This document shows, in pieces, positions 34,843 to 45,895 of a DNA stretch of 64,000 nucleotides. Numbering within the stretch: the stretch's first letter is position 1; every line of letters starts with the position of its first letter. The stretch comes from Anticarsia gemmatalis (lineage: Eukaryota > Arthropoda > Insecta > Lepidoptera > Erebidae). The notes beneath the pieces were generated by a model. It worked only from the letters and a program-made list of their open reading frames with translations, was not told the origin of the DNA and did no database searches. Location of the stretch: NCBI RefSeq assembly GCF_050436995.1, contig NC_134770.1, forward strand, positions 3,296,501 through 3,360,500, given 5' to 3'. Position numbers and translations under genes: made by a program.

Positions 34843-35377
34843 GTGATTTTAGCAAAAGTTTAAAAGATATAATAATACACAATGCTTCAAGCCTGTTACA
34901 CCCAAAGGTCTAGGCAGAGGAGTTTGAAACACTTACATTTCATTAACAATTGTAGTCCCTTGTAACATGGGTAAGACTTTTGCCGTGCAACGGGCATGTT
35001 ACCAAAATCCTAGCTGCTATTGAAAATAATCGAATTGAATTCAAACCTTTTTGGACGCTTACTTGAGATTCGATTCCAAATTGATGCTATTATTATTTTT
35101 ACTGAAAATATTTTCATAGCAAATGAAAACCCTTAATAACTTGTAGTCTGTCCCTGGAATCGAACTTGATACACGCGAAATTACAGCAATTAAAAAACTT
35201 TTTGAAAACGAAAAATATTTTCAAATTACTTCAGGGAAAACATAACATGATATTTGAAAGATTTTAATCACCATTTCGCATTAAATGTAAATTAAACTAC
35301 TCTGAAACCTACCCAATTTTATGTTTCTAGGAACAAGTAATTATAAATTGGTTTTCTCTTTACTTAATTATCTTCTT
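34843..35377. other. Unassigned AT-rich stretch
   Basis: A minus-strand tRNA-like scrap (TGGAATCGAACTTGATACAC) lies at 35155. No gene. Confidence 0.4.
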
Positions 35378-35442
35378 GTTTCTGTGGTACATCGGTAGTT
35401 TATCTATTCAATAGCGTTTATACTCATATTAAAAAACCGGGA
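35378..35442 (+). mobile_element. Foldback MITE, CCCCCGGTTTCTGA family, truncated
   Basis: Keeps TTTCTGTGGTAC, CGGTAGTTTATCTATTCAAT and AGCGTTTATACTCATATT, then breaks into AAAAAACCGGG. One arm is lost. Confidence 0.7.
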
Positions 35443-35549
35443 ATATGTTATGTTAACTACACCAATACTAATTTTATATGTACAAACGAAAAAAGAAAAA
35501 AAAAACAAAAATCAATAAAATTAAAATAAGGCATCATTAAATATCCCGC

Positions 35550-35735
35550 ATCGCCGTCCTCGGGTAACGTGCCCAGAAGGCATTTTATCTTAATTGATAA
35601 CAATCGGAAGCAACGTTTTACGTGCCTTCCAAAACGGGCACACTCAGTCCAAATAATGTTATGCAGCCACCCATCTATAGAATGGCCGAGCTAAGGGTTG
35701 CACAACTAGCCCTGAACGATGCCTGAAATAAAGTT
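35550..35735 (-). mobile_element. 5S-derived SINE, family 2, partial
   Basis: Complement keeps CTATAGATGGGTGGCTGCAT, the AAGGCACGTAAAACGTTGCT stretch and CGATTGTTATCAATTAAGAT. The 3' tail is replaced by other sequence. Confidence 0.75.
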
Positions 35736-35747
35736 GCTGGATTTTAG

Positions 35748-35947
35748 TCCTACCAATATTATAAATGCGAAAGTTTCTATGTATGGATGTTTGTTACTCT
35801 TTCACGCAAATACTACTGAATCGATTACGACGAAAATTTGGTATGTAGGTAGCTGAAGACCCACAATGACAGACCCTGGAGTTCCCGAGGGATCAGAATT
35901 TACACGGGAAGCTTTTCCACGCGGACAAAGTCGCAAGCGGCATCTAG
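35748..35947 (+). mobile_element. Non-autonomous Helitron-type element, family C
   Basis: Starts TCCTACCAATATTATAAATG, body CTCTTTCACGCAAATACTAC and AAAATTTGGTATGTAGGTAG, 3' hairpin near CGCGGACAAAGTCGCAAGCG, ending CTAG before T. Other copies: 46703-46918 and a diverged one at about 50015-50220. Confidence 0.75.
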
Positions 35948-36290
35948 TATGTTATAAAAACTACGTCGGACTGCTAAATCCGCCCTCCACAATCTAAATC
36001 TTCAGTCAACGTGACAAGGGAACTAGGTATAATATCTCTATTATCTACATTGTTATACAGAATTATCAACTGAACTTCATTGCGTTCGTACTGTTAGTAT
36101 TTGATCGAGGTATAATTATTGTAGATATTTGACGTCGAGGTCTATTGTTTCGTTGCTTATTCCACTAAGTCTCTTTATAGTCGTATTAAATTAATTTGAA
36201 ACTAATTCTATAGTATGGTAGTAATGGATGACAGCTCCGATTCAGTTTAAATAAAAAGTGGTTTTTCACACACAACACAACCAAAATATG

Positions 36291-36392
36291 TGTAGCGGCT
36301 CTAGCGGGCTCCGTAAGAACTATTTTGGCAGTACATTTTAAATGTCAAGCTCTCGATACTCGACAACACGGACTGTAGGGAATAGCGCTACA
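36291..36392 (+). mobile_element. MITE, TAGCTCGATTCTCTAC family, 5'-deleted
   Basis: Keeps the right half (TTTTGGCAGTACATTTTAAA, TCAAGCTCTCGATACTCGAC, ending TAGGGAATAGCGCTACAC), with most of the left half lost. Confidence 0.65.
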
Positions 36393-36617
36393 CTTCTGTT
36401 TTAAAGAACAGCTTAAATATACTTTATTTTTCTATGTCTTAGATAATCGAACTACAAATCCATATCCTATCATCAATACAAACCTACTAGTTTCACAAAT
36501 GTTTACAAAATTAAATGTGTTTTCATTTTGTCCTTCTTTCACGTTAGAACAGAGTGACGGAATAACCTGATTTCTCATGTGAGTGCGTAGTTGATAAACT
36601 AACCACTCACTCATACA

Positions 36618-37079
36618 TCCATATTAATATTATAAAAGCGAAAGTAACTCTGTCTGTCTGTCTGTCTGTCTGCTACTCAATCACGTCTAAACTACTGAAC
36701 CAATTTGCATGAAATTTGGTATGGAGATATTTTGATACCCGAGAAAGGACATAGGCTACTTTTTACCCCGGGAAAATGACGCATTTCCCGGGAAAATTCA
36801 GAAAATTCAACGAAGTCGCGAAAAATCAATATTATAATGACATTGAATTAACAAAATTCCGTTGCCATGGCAACTGTTTTAATGGCGGATATGTCTTAGC
36901 GCTACTTCGTTATACTAAGATATATAAATAATTTTGAGAATATTTTTGGTGAAAAAAAAGCTTATTTTATATCATCACGCTACGACCAGTAGGTAACAGT
37001 AAAAAGTGTTACAAAAACGTGGAAAATTCTGACCCATTCTCTCTTATGTGACGCAAGCGAAGTTGCGCGGGTCAGCTAG
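36618..37079 (+). mobile_element. Chimeric Helitron-type element, copy 1
   Basis: Starts TCCATATTAATATTATAAAA with a family C-like 5' half including (CTGT)n and CATAGGCTACTTTTTACC. An internal CAACGAAGTCGCGAAA marks the old family C 3' end, then about 200 nt, then the family A 3' half (TATCATCACGCTACGACC to GCGCGGGTCAGCTAG), ending CTAG before T. A near-identical sister is at 37447-37928. Confidence 0.8.
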
Positions 37080-37284
37080 TATAGCTATAAAACGTAGTCT
37101 ACATTTCTCCATAAGCCACTTTTTGCCTCTGAAAGATACTTCCAATTTCCCTCCAGGCTACGGGTAAGCTAATAATAACATAATCATATTATTACAACCT
37201 CATAAATCAATATCGTCGCTAACTTATCATAACAAACTGGATATAAAGGTAATATTGTAATAGATGACGTCACAATAGACACTT

Positions 37285-37410
37285 GTGGCTCGATTCTGTA
37301 TGGTCGGTACTATCGAGTATCGAAAGTTTGACATTTAAAAAGTACTGCCCAAATAGTTCCCATGACGCCCGTCAGAGGCGCTGATTAGATTTCTATACAA
37401 AATTTCTCGG
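37285..37410 (-). mobile_element. MITE, TAGCTCGATTCTCTAC family, partial
   Basis: Reads TGGCTCGATTCTGTATGGTC, TACTATCGAGTATCGAAAGT, CATGACGCCCGTCAGAGGCG. It sits between the two chimeric Helitrons; flanking TTCCAATTTCCCTCCAGGCT is present on both sides (37139 and 37413), indicating a local duplication. Confidence 0.7.
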
Positions 37411-37446
37411 TTCTTCCAATTTCCCTCCAGGCTATATGTAAGCTAA

Positions 37447-37477
37447 TCCATACTAATATTATAAATGCGAAAGTAAC

Positions 37478-37516
<39 letters not shown>

Positions 37517-37928
37517 GCTACTCAATCACGCCTTAACTACTGAACCAATTTGCATGAAATTTGGTATGGAGATATTTTGATACCCGAGAAAGGACATAGG
37601 CTACTTTTTACCCCGGAAAATGCCGCATTTCCCGGGAAAATTCAGGTGGCGAACGAAGTCGCGAATAACCAAAATTATAATGACGTTGAATTAACAAAAT
37701 TCCGTTGTCATGGCAACTGTTTTAATGGCGGATATGCCTTAGCGCGACTTCGTTATATTATGAGATATAAATAATTTTGAGAATATTTTTCGTGCAAAAA
37801 AGCATATTTTATATCATCACGCTACGACCAATAGGAGCAGAGTAACAGTAAAAAGTGTTACAAGAACGTGGAAAATTCTGACCCATTCTCTCTTATGTGA
37901 CGCAAGCGAAGTTGCGTGGGTGAGCTAG
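37447..37928 (+). mobile_element. Chimeric Helitron-type element, copy 2
   Basis: Starts TCCATACTAATATTATAAAT. Has a longer (CTGT)n run (37479-37516) and the same internal junction (GGCGAACGAAGTCGCGAATA at about 37648) before a family A 3' half ending CTAG before T. The 74-codon frame inside is incidental. Confidence 0.8.
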
Positions 37929-38159
37929 TATCTTATAAGTTAGTAGTAGTAAGTAAGGATATTATTGTAATAGACGACGTCGCTACAGGCACCTGTAGCC
38001 GTAATATTACAACTCAATGACGAACTTATATGAATCTTAATAACATAATGACTTACTAATATTATTAATGCGAAAGTTCGGTTGGATGTTGGTTAATTAA
38101 TCAAACCAAAGTTAACTAAACTATGGTAATGACACAACTGATAAATAATTATTTATGCG

Positions 38160-38367
38160 ATCCAAAAATAATAGTTTCGGGTCTGGTTATATTTTGTGTC
38201 CAATGATTGTCATTTACCGGGCACGTTACCAAATTCCGGGCTACTATCGAGCAATATTAAAAAAAAAATAGATAATATCAATAGCACCCTTTGCCTGACC
38301 CGGGAACGGCACCCGTGACCTCAAGATCAGCGGTCGGATGCACTACCGACTGCGCCACAGAGGCAAA
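38160..38367 (-). mobile_element. tRNA-derived SINE, second family
   Basis: Complement: GCCTCTGTGGCGCAGTCGGT, TTGAGGTCACGGGTGCCGTT, then TTTGGTAACGTGCCCGGTAA. The B box (GGTGCCGTTCC) is altered from GGTTCGATTCC. Confidence 0.8.
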
Positions 38368-38432
38368 CATACCGTATATTTTACCGTTTTGCAACACATT
38401 AAGGTTATGTTCCGTTTACGTCTTTTTCCTTC

Positions 38433-38805
38433 TTTTTAACCCCCGACGCAAAAAAAGGGATGTTACAAATTTTACGTGTCTATCTGTGTGTCTGTCTGTC
38501 TGTGGCATCATAACTCCCGAATGGATGCAGTGATTTTAATTTAGTTTTTTTGTATTAAAGTTGACTTAAGTGTATTTAGATAATTTAGACATGTTTGATG
38601 AAAATCGGTAGATCCGTTTAAACGTTGTAGGGGGTAAAAGTGGGGAGATTAACAAAATGTCTGGAAATTTACATGTATGGTGTCTCAAATGATGAGAAAG
38701 TTGTCGGTGGGAAAATTAGAATAGCTTAACCAACCTATAAAAAGTGGGAAATAAAAAAAAATATTATTAAATCGTGGGCTTTGAAATTTTTACAGTTATT
38801 AATAG
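38433..38805 (+). mobile_element. TTTAACCCCCGACGCAAAAA dispersed repeat
   Basis: Same order of motifs as 16900-17282: TTTTTAACCCCCGACGCA, CTGTGGCATCATAACTCCCG, ACATGTTTGATGAAAATCGG, ending AATCGTGGGCTTTGAAATTT. Likely the same family. Confidence 0.75.
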
Positions 38806-40154
38806 TAAATACTAATGGAAAAATTGTATTTAAAGTTTAATAATAATCATAAGCTAGCATAGCAAATATGCTACTAACCCTTTTGAAACTGTACAAGCGT
38901 TTCATGGCGCAATTATATTATTCATAGAACAATAGTCTAGTTTTAGCCTAGTGTTGTTCTAGGTTGTTCTATTGTATTGAAACAAAAGCTATTTTATTGC
39001 TAGTCTAGATAATCTAATGTACAATTTTTTAGGTTTTGTATGTGAAATTTTTTTGGAGGTCATTTTTAAAAACATTGTTTGGTAAATAAAAAGGTTTACA
39101 GTTATTTGGTCCGCGCGACTCTACTCGTGTTTTATTTGCAAAATTAAAAATGTTTTTGGAAAAAGAAATGATCTTTATGTCAAATTCTATTAATAATGGT
39201 TGAGTGATTTGGTCGTAAATATGTAACGGTTAGATGGACACAGGTGGACTTTTACATTAAAATATTAGTAAAGATACTATTTTTAACCGAATTCAACAAA
39301 GGAGGAGGTTCTCAATTCGTCGCAATATTTTTTTTTAGATTGTAATTATGAAAGACAGGTTACTGCTCGAGATTTTGTTTGTGTAAATCAAGCAAATATA
39401 AACCAAACATCAAAATCGGTTCAGAAGCTTTTGAGTGTACGACTAACAAACATACACACATACAAGCATACCGTTCATCCTCTCGTACATTCACATTTAA
39501 AATATTCGCAATCCAATTATTGGTCTGCAGAAAATTAACCTCCATAAGCCAATTTTCATAAATATCACACAAAAAGCTTGATACATTACTGTAATCCTAG
39601 GATCTAATCCTATAATCCTAGGTTTATCTGTTTTATATTTATAGGAAAAGAGGCACTATGAGGAATATCAGGTATAACTGGTACATAACCACAAAACATA
39701 TGACTAAGTCAGCTCATATGGGAAAGTTTATTGAAGGCATATAGGAAATATAACGTGTTTTACTTTGTAACAGTTCTCGTGTGAATGTGTTACTTCTTTG
39801 ATTGCACTGATAACTTGTAGTGTTTATGGCAAACGAGAGATTTGGATTATTACCACAGGACACCAAAATGGGTGGTGGCAAATCTGATCTATATTATTCT
39901 ATATTAATTTTATGTTATTTATTTATTTTCGAAAACTAACTGACACACTAATTATAAAAGAAAAGGCACAAACCAGTTTGTATGAGTGTGTAACTCTCTA
40001 CGTTATCCGCAATTCAAATATAAATTTATATTTCATATTCTAATCATAAAATATCAGTCCCTTTTACAATATGACGTTAAAATTTCCTATTGAAAACATT
40101 TCAAAAGAAATTAGAAACCCAGTAACCCAACCCGAAAACTTGTATTCGATTGCC
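38806..40154. other. Unassigned AT-rich stretch
   Basis: Small hairpin ATAGAACAATAGTCTAG with CTAGGTTGTTCTATTG at about 38925-38977 and an AATCCTAGG pair at about 39594-39623. Short frames at 39360-39572 on both strands carry no domain. Confidence 0.4.
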
Positions 40155-40405
40155 TGTTAAATGGCGCCCATAGCAAGTTGCGCTCACCTATCAGCAAACG
40201 ATCTGTGGCTTAAGCAAACCTTGGCGCGATCATTCAATAGATGGGTGACCGCATAGTGGTATTTGTACTGGGCGTCTTCGTGCTTCGGAGCGCACGTAAA
40301 AAGTCGGCCCAATTGTTATAAATTAAAATAACAGTCGTCAAAGGCCGTCGGGCGGCTTGAACAACTTTGGCACTAGGTTCAGCATTAACCATACGTTACG
40401 AAGAA
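40155..40405 (+). mobile_element. 5S-rRNA-derived SINE, family 2, near full length
   Basis: Head GTGGCTTAAGCAAACCTTGG, CGCGATCATTCAATAGATGG, GTGACCGCATAGTGGTATTT (5S-like), body GGGCGTCTTCGTGCTTCGGA, tail TCGGGCGGCTTGAACAACTT ending in GAAGAAGAAGAAG. Confidence 0.85.
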
Positions 40406-41536
40406 GAAGAAGCCTGCTAAATGGTAATCAGATTATACACTTTATCTACATCTGATATTACAGTTTAGCTACAGGGAATCGAACCCAAGATACCGTAAGT
40501 AGCAGTCACATACACTAACTTTTTCAGCATTCATAATTTGCAACAAATATGAAACAAACATACAAATAAACCTACCGTCTTACAAATTCAGTCAGTCTTT
40601 GAGTAAAGTCGTTGACCTCGTCATAAGACAAACGAGCGGAGATCCGCTGCCTGTTTCCCATAGAACATCGTACATAGAGCTACTAGATACGGTTAATGTA
40701 TACTGCAGTTCGAGTTGCACTTACCGGTCGGTAAACTATTAGTTAGTACCTGTTGAAATCTACACATAATATGACTATAGGTACTGTACATGTGTACGTA
40801 CGTATACTTGTATGAGAAGCGGAGTATATACTTCAATATCTATAGTTTAAGATTCAGGCTTTAACTTAGTATTTACTTAGTGTAAGTGTACTAGTTATGA
40901 ATAAGAAAATAAATTTATTGTTAAAGTTATACTAGGAATTATTGTAAATGAGAAAGTCTGTGTGATCTTACTGCTAAATCTAAAAACCAATTTCATTATT
41001 AAATTGAGATAACTGGTACCAAGAATAGGCCTTCCTTCTTCTACAAATTATCTTTTACTGAGTTTAATAATCATACATATATGATGTATGAACATTAAAA
41101 TCTTTTAAGGTATTTTTAGACGACTGTATAGAATATTCGCTTGGGTGATAGTTTTGAGTAAAGTGTACGTAGATTTTGGTTCTTGAATGTTACGGTAGCG
41201 AAAACGCAAAAAGATGCCAGAGTGAAAACTATTGATTACAAGAATGAAGACAGAAGTACTTAACCAGGGATCGAAGTCACGTTCAAAAGATTATGCTCTT
41301 TTTAAAAAGATAGCAAGAAGATTTTACAAGACACATGATTAATTCTTAGCATGAAAGTTGCATTAAAAAACTCATCTAGTGGCTTCTATATCTTCGTAGA
41401 CTACTAAGAAAAAAGGTCAAATATATCAGCTCAGTGTGTTAGCTCGTTTGAGACTGAAGAATGTTGATCCACGCACTATTTTCTATACGAGTATCTAGTT
41501 CGTTATTCACGAACAATTTGTCCATTATGAACAGAC
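40406..41536. other. Unassigned stretch
   Basis: A minus-strand tRNA-like scrap (GGGAATCGAACCCAAGATAC) at 40476 and a possible SINE scrap (CTTACCGGTCGGTAAAC) at about 40721. No gene. Confidence 0.4.
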
Positions 41537-41538
41537 TA

Positions 41539-41657
41539 ACCCCCGGTTTCTGAGTACATTTGACGGTAGATTATCTATTCAATAGCGTTTTTTTGGATGA
41601 GTTTTAACGCTATTGAATAGATAAACTACCGCTAAATGTACCTCAGAAACCGGGGGC
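41539..41657. mobile_element. Foldback MITE, CCCCCGGTTTCTGA family
   Basis: 119 bp, nearly complete inverted repeat (CCCCCGGTTTCTGAGTACAT to TACCTCAGAAACCGGGGG) with TA on both flanks (41537-41538 and 41658-41659). Confidence 0.9.
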
Positions 41658-41659
41658 TA

Positions 41660-42414
41660 GTGCTCGGAGTTGCACTGTAGAAAAGTATAGTTAATAAGGT
41701 GAAAATTGCAATAGTTAAAAATTCATATAAAGGGGCTCCAAGTTTCTCGGATATCTATGATTAGTTAATTGGGTTTGCTTGATGTATGGGCAAGGTGAAC
41801 GTCAATTAATAAAAATAGTTACATAAATGAGCAGTAGTTTTCGTTTGCTTATATGCTGAGCATGTTAAGTTAGGTTTCACCCAAAAAAACGTTTCAGAAA
41901 AAGAGTGCTCTATATTTTCTTCCGAGATTGTCGTTAACTATCAACTCGGTCGGTATTATAATTTAACATGTAAAGACGCTACAGACAGACAAAATATTTT
42001 TTCATACTCCACATAGAAAAATAAATTTTCTAAATGGAGATAGATTTTAACGATATTTCTAAGCACTGACTTAAGAGACTAAAGTGCTATCTATTTCCAT
42101 CAAACGATCACGATTTAAAAACAGCCACGCACTGATCGTTTACCGATAAGTAAGTGCAAATGGTTGCTTGCACTTCGGTTAAAAGCGTTAAAGACTGCTT
42201 AGCGAGAGTTACGCATACTTAAAGTGCGTTTAATAAGTGCAGGCTTTAAATTGCGGTATGTACCTCTATAGTCAAAGGGTTTTATATTAATGATGTAGTA
42301 AGGTTATAAAATTGTACTATTCATTTTCGAATGAAAATATTAGGTCATGATTTCGTGTAAACGTTGTGGACCAACATTTTACTTAAGTATACATTTTATT
42401 TTGTTGCTTTCCGA
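41660..42414. other. Unassigned stretch
   Basis: A possible 5S-SINE scrap (CTGATCGTTTACCGATAAGT) at about 42131. No gene. Confidence 0.4.
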
Positions 42415-42545
42415 CAGCCTCTGATGCGGAGTAGGTAATGTAGATGACTGTTGATTATGAGGTCACGGGTTTGATTTCCGGGTTGGGGTTTATTTAGTTA
42501 AATAGTAGTCCGGAGTTTATAGACTCTTCCCATGCCGTGGGTACT
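42415..42545 (+). mobile_element. tRNA-derived SINE, second family
   Basis: GCCTCTGATGCGGAGTAGGT, GAGGTCACGGGTTTGATTTC, then AATAGTAGTCCGGAGTTTAT and CTTCCCATGCCGTGG. Decayed A box, usable B box. Confidence 0.75.
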
Positions 42546-43009
42546 ATTCACACGCAGAAAAAAAAATGGAGTTATTCATAAATAGTAGTGTTGAATCTGT
42601 TTGTACTTTATATGCACTGTTATAATAAGTAAGTAAAGTAAATGAATTGACCTCCTCTTTCACGGTTTAACTTTCGGAATAACAGAGAGGGTAGGATTAA
42701 AACAAAGATGTGCATTATTTGAAGGTTTATAGCAAATAATAATCAAAGTAGTATATGTATATACTCAGTGCCAAAATTCCTCTTTAAACTAAAACCATCC
42801 CTCCTCAATCCTAGGACAGTCTCCCTCAGTGCCAAGGTCATTGCCCTCTCGTTCAATATATAGATAGTGGAATGTAGTCAATCTTCGCACCAAATCCCTT
42901 GTTATAAATGCTTGTCCTACCCATCAGTGACAACGGACAAAAATATCATTTTTCTTACGTTTTTCCGTTTACTAGCTTTTGTGTTCGAGTCTGCTTATTT
43001 CGTATTACT
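42546..43009. other. Unassigned AT-rich stretch
   Basis: No gene or recognised repeat. Confidence 0.5.
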
Positions 43010-43110
43010 TACGTTTGGCGCAGTGGTTAACATGGTCGCCTCGCCGCAATAACCGTAGCGCCACGGCCCACGTGTGGTGGGCTCCAAGCGTGGTCTTAAC
43101 AAATATTTTT
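43010..43110 (+). mobile_element. tRNA-like SINE head, partial
   Basis: TTGGCGCAGTGGTTAACATG and GTCGCCTCGCCGCAATAACC resemble the SINE A-box side. A CCACGGCCCACGTGTGGTGG segment replaces the B box. Confidence 0.55.
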
Positions 43111-43185
43111 GTGATAAGCTTGAAAATCTGTCTCAGGTAGTATTCGGGTTTCGATTGTCACACCTATGACACTATCTTAAGACCT

Positions 43186-43347
43186 TGTCCAGAAACGGCG
43201 AATTCGCTGCTATTCTTTCTCGTGAATTTCGCGCGTACGTTCTGTCTACAAGGAGCGAGAGATTTGGGAGATGGGCGCCTAGTTTCTCGATAACTCGCGA
43301 ACGTACTAGCGCAAATCGATTCGCGGCGAATTCGCCCTTTCTGGACA
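43186..43347. mobile_element. 162 bp TIR element, TGTCCAGAAACGGCGAATTC ends
   Basis: TGTCCAGAAACGGCGAATTC at the left and GCGAATTCGCCCTTTCTGGACA (imperfect inverse) at the right. Inner CGCGCGTACGTT and AACGTACTAGCGC also pair. CpG-rich compared with the flanks. Target duplication unclear. Confidence 0.8.
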
Positions 43348-43677
43348 TGATATAAACCTACAGGAAAATGTTTCCTTGTACATATTTCATCCACTATACT
43401 TCAATTTCAAGTTGACCAAGAATCCGGTCTCACTTGCAACCGACTAATGCATTGAAGTAACTATCAAACACCCATCCCGTCGCCTACCGAGGTAGCGCTT
43501 TCAGTAATGCTGTCTATTTTACACCAAATTACTATACTTTATGTGGAATGTACCGTGACGTTTCAAGTAGTACAGTTTCTATAAGATTTCGTTTAAAACA
43601 CACAACAACAGATTCTGGAAGATTGTAAGCTATAGTAAAGATCATTCTTAGCCAGTTCTGTTTATTCGTCACTAAAT

Positions 43678-43770
43678 GTTTACTGGGTTAAGCAAACTTC
43701 AACGCAGACAATACATAGATGGGTAGCCACATAACGATTAATGTGGGTGTGTGCACTATCCAAAGCCCTC
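43678..43770 (+). mobile_element. 5S-derived SINE, family 2, fragment
   Basis: TACTGGGTTAAGCAAACTTC and ACATAGATGGGTAGCCACAT match the 5S-like head; the body is lost. Confidence 0.65.
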
Positions 43771-44324
43771 ACATTCTCAAATAAAGTACTGGGTTCGATT
43801 TCTGGATTAAAATAAGTTTTATACTTCATCAAATATTCATGCATTGTATGTAATCTAAGCTGAAACGCATTTATAAATGCGTATGTCCTAATACATCTCT
43901 GCCCTAAATATTAATTATATTTTTCTACAAGCTTTTTACTTCTTATTTACACACGTATAAACATTGTAAACATCTTAACCACATTTATTTTCATTTCAAC
44001 AGCAGTCATAATTCACAATCAATTCCAATATTTTCGTCAACAACACAGTTTCAATTTTGTAACTTCTACTCAAAAACATCGTTCGACACAAACAGACAAA
44101 CACGCAGCCACTGAATGCGGTCGGTCCGGGTAAACAACCGGATAAACCGGTAATCCGGATCATCTCGCGCCATAGCTCTTGTGGCGACTCATCGACTAGT
44201 GTGAATATTGACCAATGTGGCTTGTGTATCGCTAAATATTGATACAAGCTGATATTAATAAAATAATCTTTTAGTCTGAATGGGAATAGATTTTCAAATA
44301 TTTCACGGATTTAAACCTTGTTGA
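43771..44324. other. Possible dispersed repeat, unassigned
   Basis: About 44100-44235 (ACCGGTAATCCGGATCATCT, GTGTGAATATTGACCAATGT) shares motifs with about 46240-46340 (GATCCGGATCATCCGTG, GAGTATTGACCGG), suggesting an unnamed repeat. The 83-codon minus-strand frame here has no known domain. Confidence 0.4.
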
Positions 44325-44440
44325 CAATGAATGTGAATGAGGCAAGGGAAGTGTGTAAGGCTTGTATCAAGTTCTCTCTCTTTGGTCTGTGTCTACCTCT
44401 GTGGGAAAAAATCTTGATAATAATATGTATGTATATGTTA
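44325..44440 (+). mobile_element. LINE 3' end fragment
   Basis: ATGTGAATGAGGCAAGGGAA, GTGTAAGGCTTGTATCAAG and GGTCTGTGTCTACCTCTGTG, then ATGTATGT. Same family as 14388 and 58384 but shorter and more diverged. Confidence 0.6.
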
Positions 44441-44654
44441 AACTTTGTTCAACTCTAAATTACCCGCGTTTTATTCTTCTGGGCCTTACGGTAGTAATTT
44501 TCTGAAAAAGACTTCTTCTCTTATTCATAAACACACTAAAACCTATTTTTGTTAAAAGGCTACTAAAATATGTTTTCTCTTTTTCATTTCGCTAAGGAGT
44601 GAAAGAAACAAAACTCTTATTAAGTCTTGCATATCTTCATATTTTTAGGAATAA

Positions 44655-45895
44655 AGGCCCATTTAGACGGGGAGAGTTTCTCGTACGGTTCCGAGCGAGA
44701 AACTATACGCTACTATCACAAGCAATAATCGCCATAACACAATCGTATCAAAATGTTTACATACAGGCAAGAACTAAAATCTCGCCTACGATTATGTCAT
44801 ACAAGATTCGCTTATGACTTATCGCTAGGCGATAATTGCCTATGTTTGTTTACACAACGAAGGTGTAGAAAGCAGATTGTTGCTTACGAGAATCTCAACT
44901 TGTATAAACACGATCTCGTGTGACATATTTTCAAGTTGATACGAGTATCGTACAAATCAGTTTGAATCGTTTGTAGTGCGAGATTTGTCATTCGAGTTTA
45001 GTGATCCGATGCATTTTTGAGAACTGATAGCGACACACAGTGGTGGAATTCAAGCATGCAAGATGACTTTCCAAATGATTCAACGAATGCACAATAATTA
45101 TTTTTTTCCAAATATCTCTATATTAAGTCGATTTATCATAAACTAATTGCCATTTATTTGTTTTGTAATCTACCTTATTAAAGCAAGACTGATTTTGAAT
45201 AAATACTTAGATAATCTTTTGATAGTTAAGTGATTTTGAAATTAATCGTGTTTTATTCATACCTTAATGAAATCCTCCAATGCTATGTAAATAGCTTGCA
45301 GAACTTCTACCAAAAAGTAACTTATGGTACACCTATATACTATAAATATTTCTGATAATGTTTGAAATGAATCTTCTGTAGCCAAATATTTTAAAGTTAT
45401 TTCCAATTTTGTACGAGCGGGTATAGCTTGACGCATATTTGTATCACTTTTTTGTATAGATGGTCCAATTTCTTGAAGTAGATATATGAGTTGAGTTTTC
45501 GTAACCCGAAATATATTTTTGAATGTCTTTTCATCTTTCAATTGTAATTCAAGGCACAACATGTTAGATGCTCCCAAATCATTTCTTCTAGCTATCCATT
45601 TTCTAACCCAACGCCTTTTCTTCTTTTTCCGTTTACCTTATTCTTGCCTTAGAAGAGCAGATATAATTAAAACACCATCGCGCACTGCACTCATAGTAGC
45701 AACTGGCATAAAATCTCGAAATACGATTATTGCTTTGAAATTATGTTTACACGGACATAACAATATTACATTGCAAGGCAATTCTCGCCCAAAGCAACGA
45801 GCGAGGAGAGCGAATGTTTAGACGAAAAAAATGTTTTATATTCTTTCGATAATCGTATCTTCGAAACGAGAAACTCTCCCCGTCTAAATGGGCCT
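44655..45895 (-). mobile_element. Deleted PIF/Harbinger transposon
   Basis: TIRs of about 30 bp: AGGCCCATTTAGACGGGGAG at the left and CTCCCCGTCTAAATGGGCCT at the right. The 3 bp target duplication TAA (44652-44654 and 45896-45898) is the TWA target typical of PIF/Harbinger. At 1241 bp it is too short for both usual Harbinger genes. It keeps only the start of the transposase on the minus strand; no DDE catalytic region is visible in the rest. Non-autonomous derivative. Confidence 0.9.
45257..45637 (-). pseudogene. Harbinger transposase, first exon only
   Basis: The open frame runs from about 45637 with no ATG in its conserved part. Visible segments are RRWVRKWIARRNDLGA, then FRVTKTQLIYLLQEIGP, IQKSDTNMRQAIPA, LEITLKYLATEDSF and TISYFLVEVLQAIY. 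These match the N-terminal helical part of HARBI1-like transposases (family usually about 350-450 residues). The frame ends IKV-stop, but the DNA reads AAG/GTATGA, a plausible splice donor at the end of an exon. The DDE domain is missing, so the copy is not functional. Confidence 0.85.

Noticed and set aside
36650..36672. CRISPR-like or satellite array from CTGT repeats
   Set aside because: A simple microsatellite internal to the Helitron 5' half; no spacers. No CRISPR array anywhere.
43996..44247. 83-codon minus-strand frame as a host gene
   Set aside because: The nucleotide sequence shares motifs with 46240-46340 in a different frame, so it is more likely part of a dispersed repeat.
45519..45821. 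100-codon plus-strand frame
   Set aside because: Opposite strand of the Harbinger transposase fragment and TIR.
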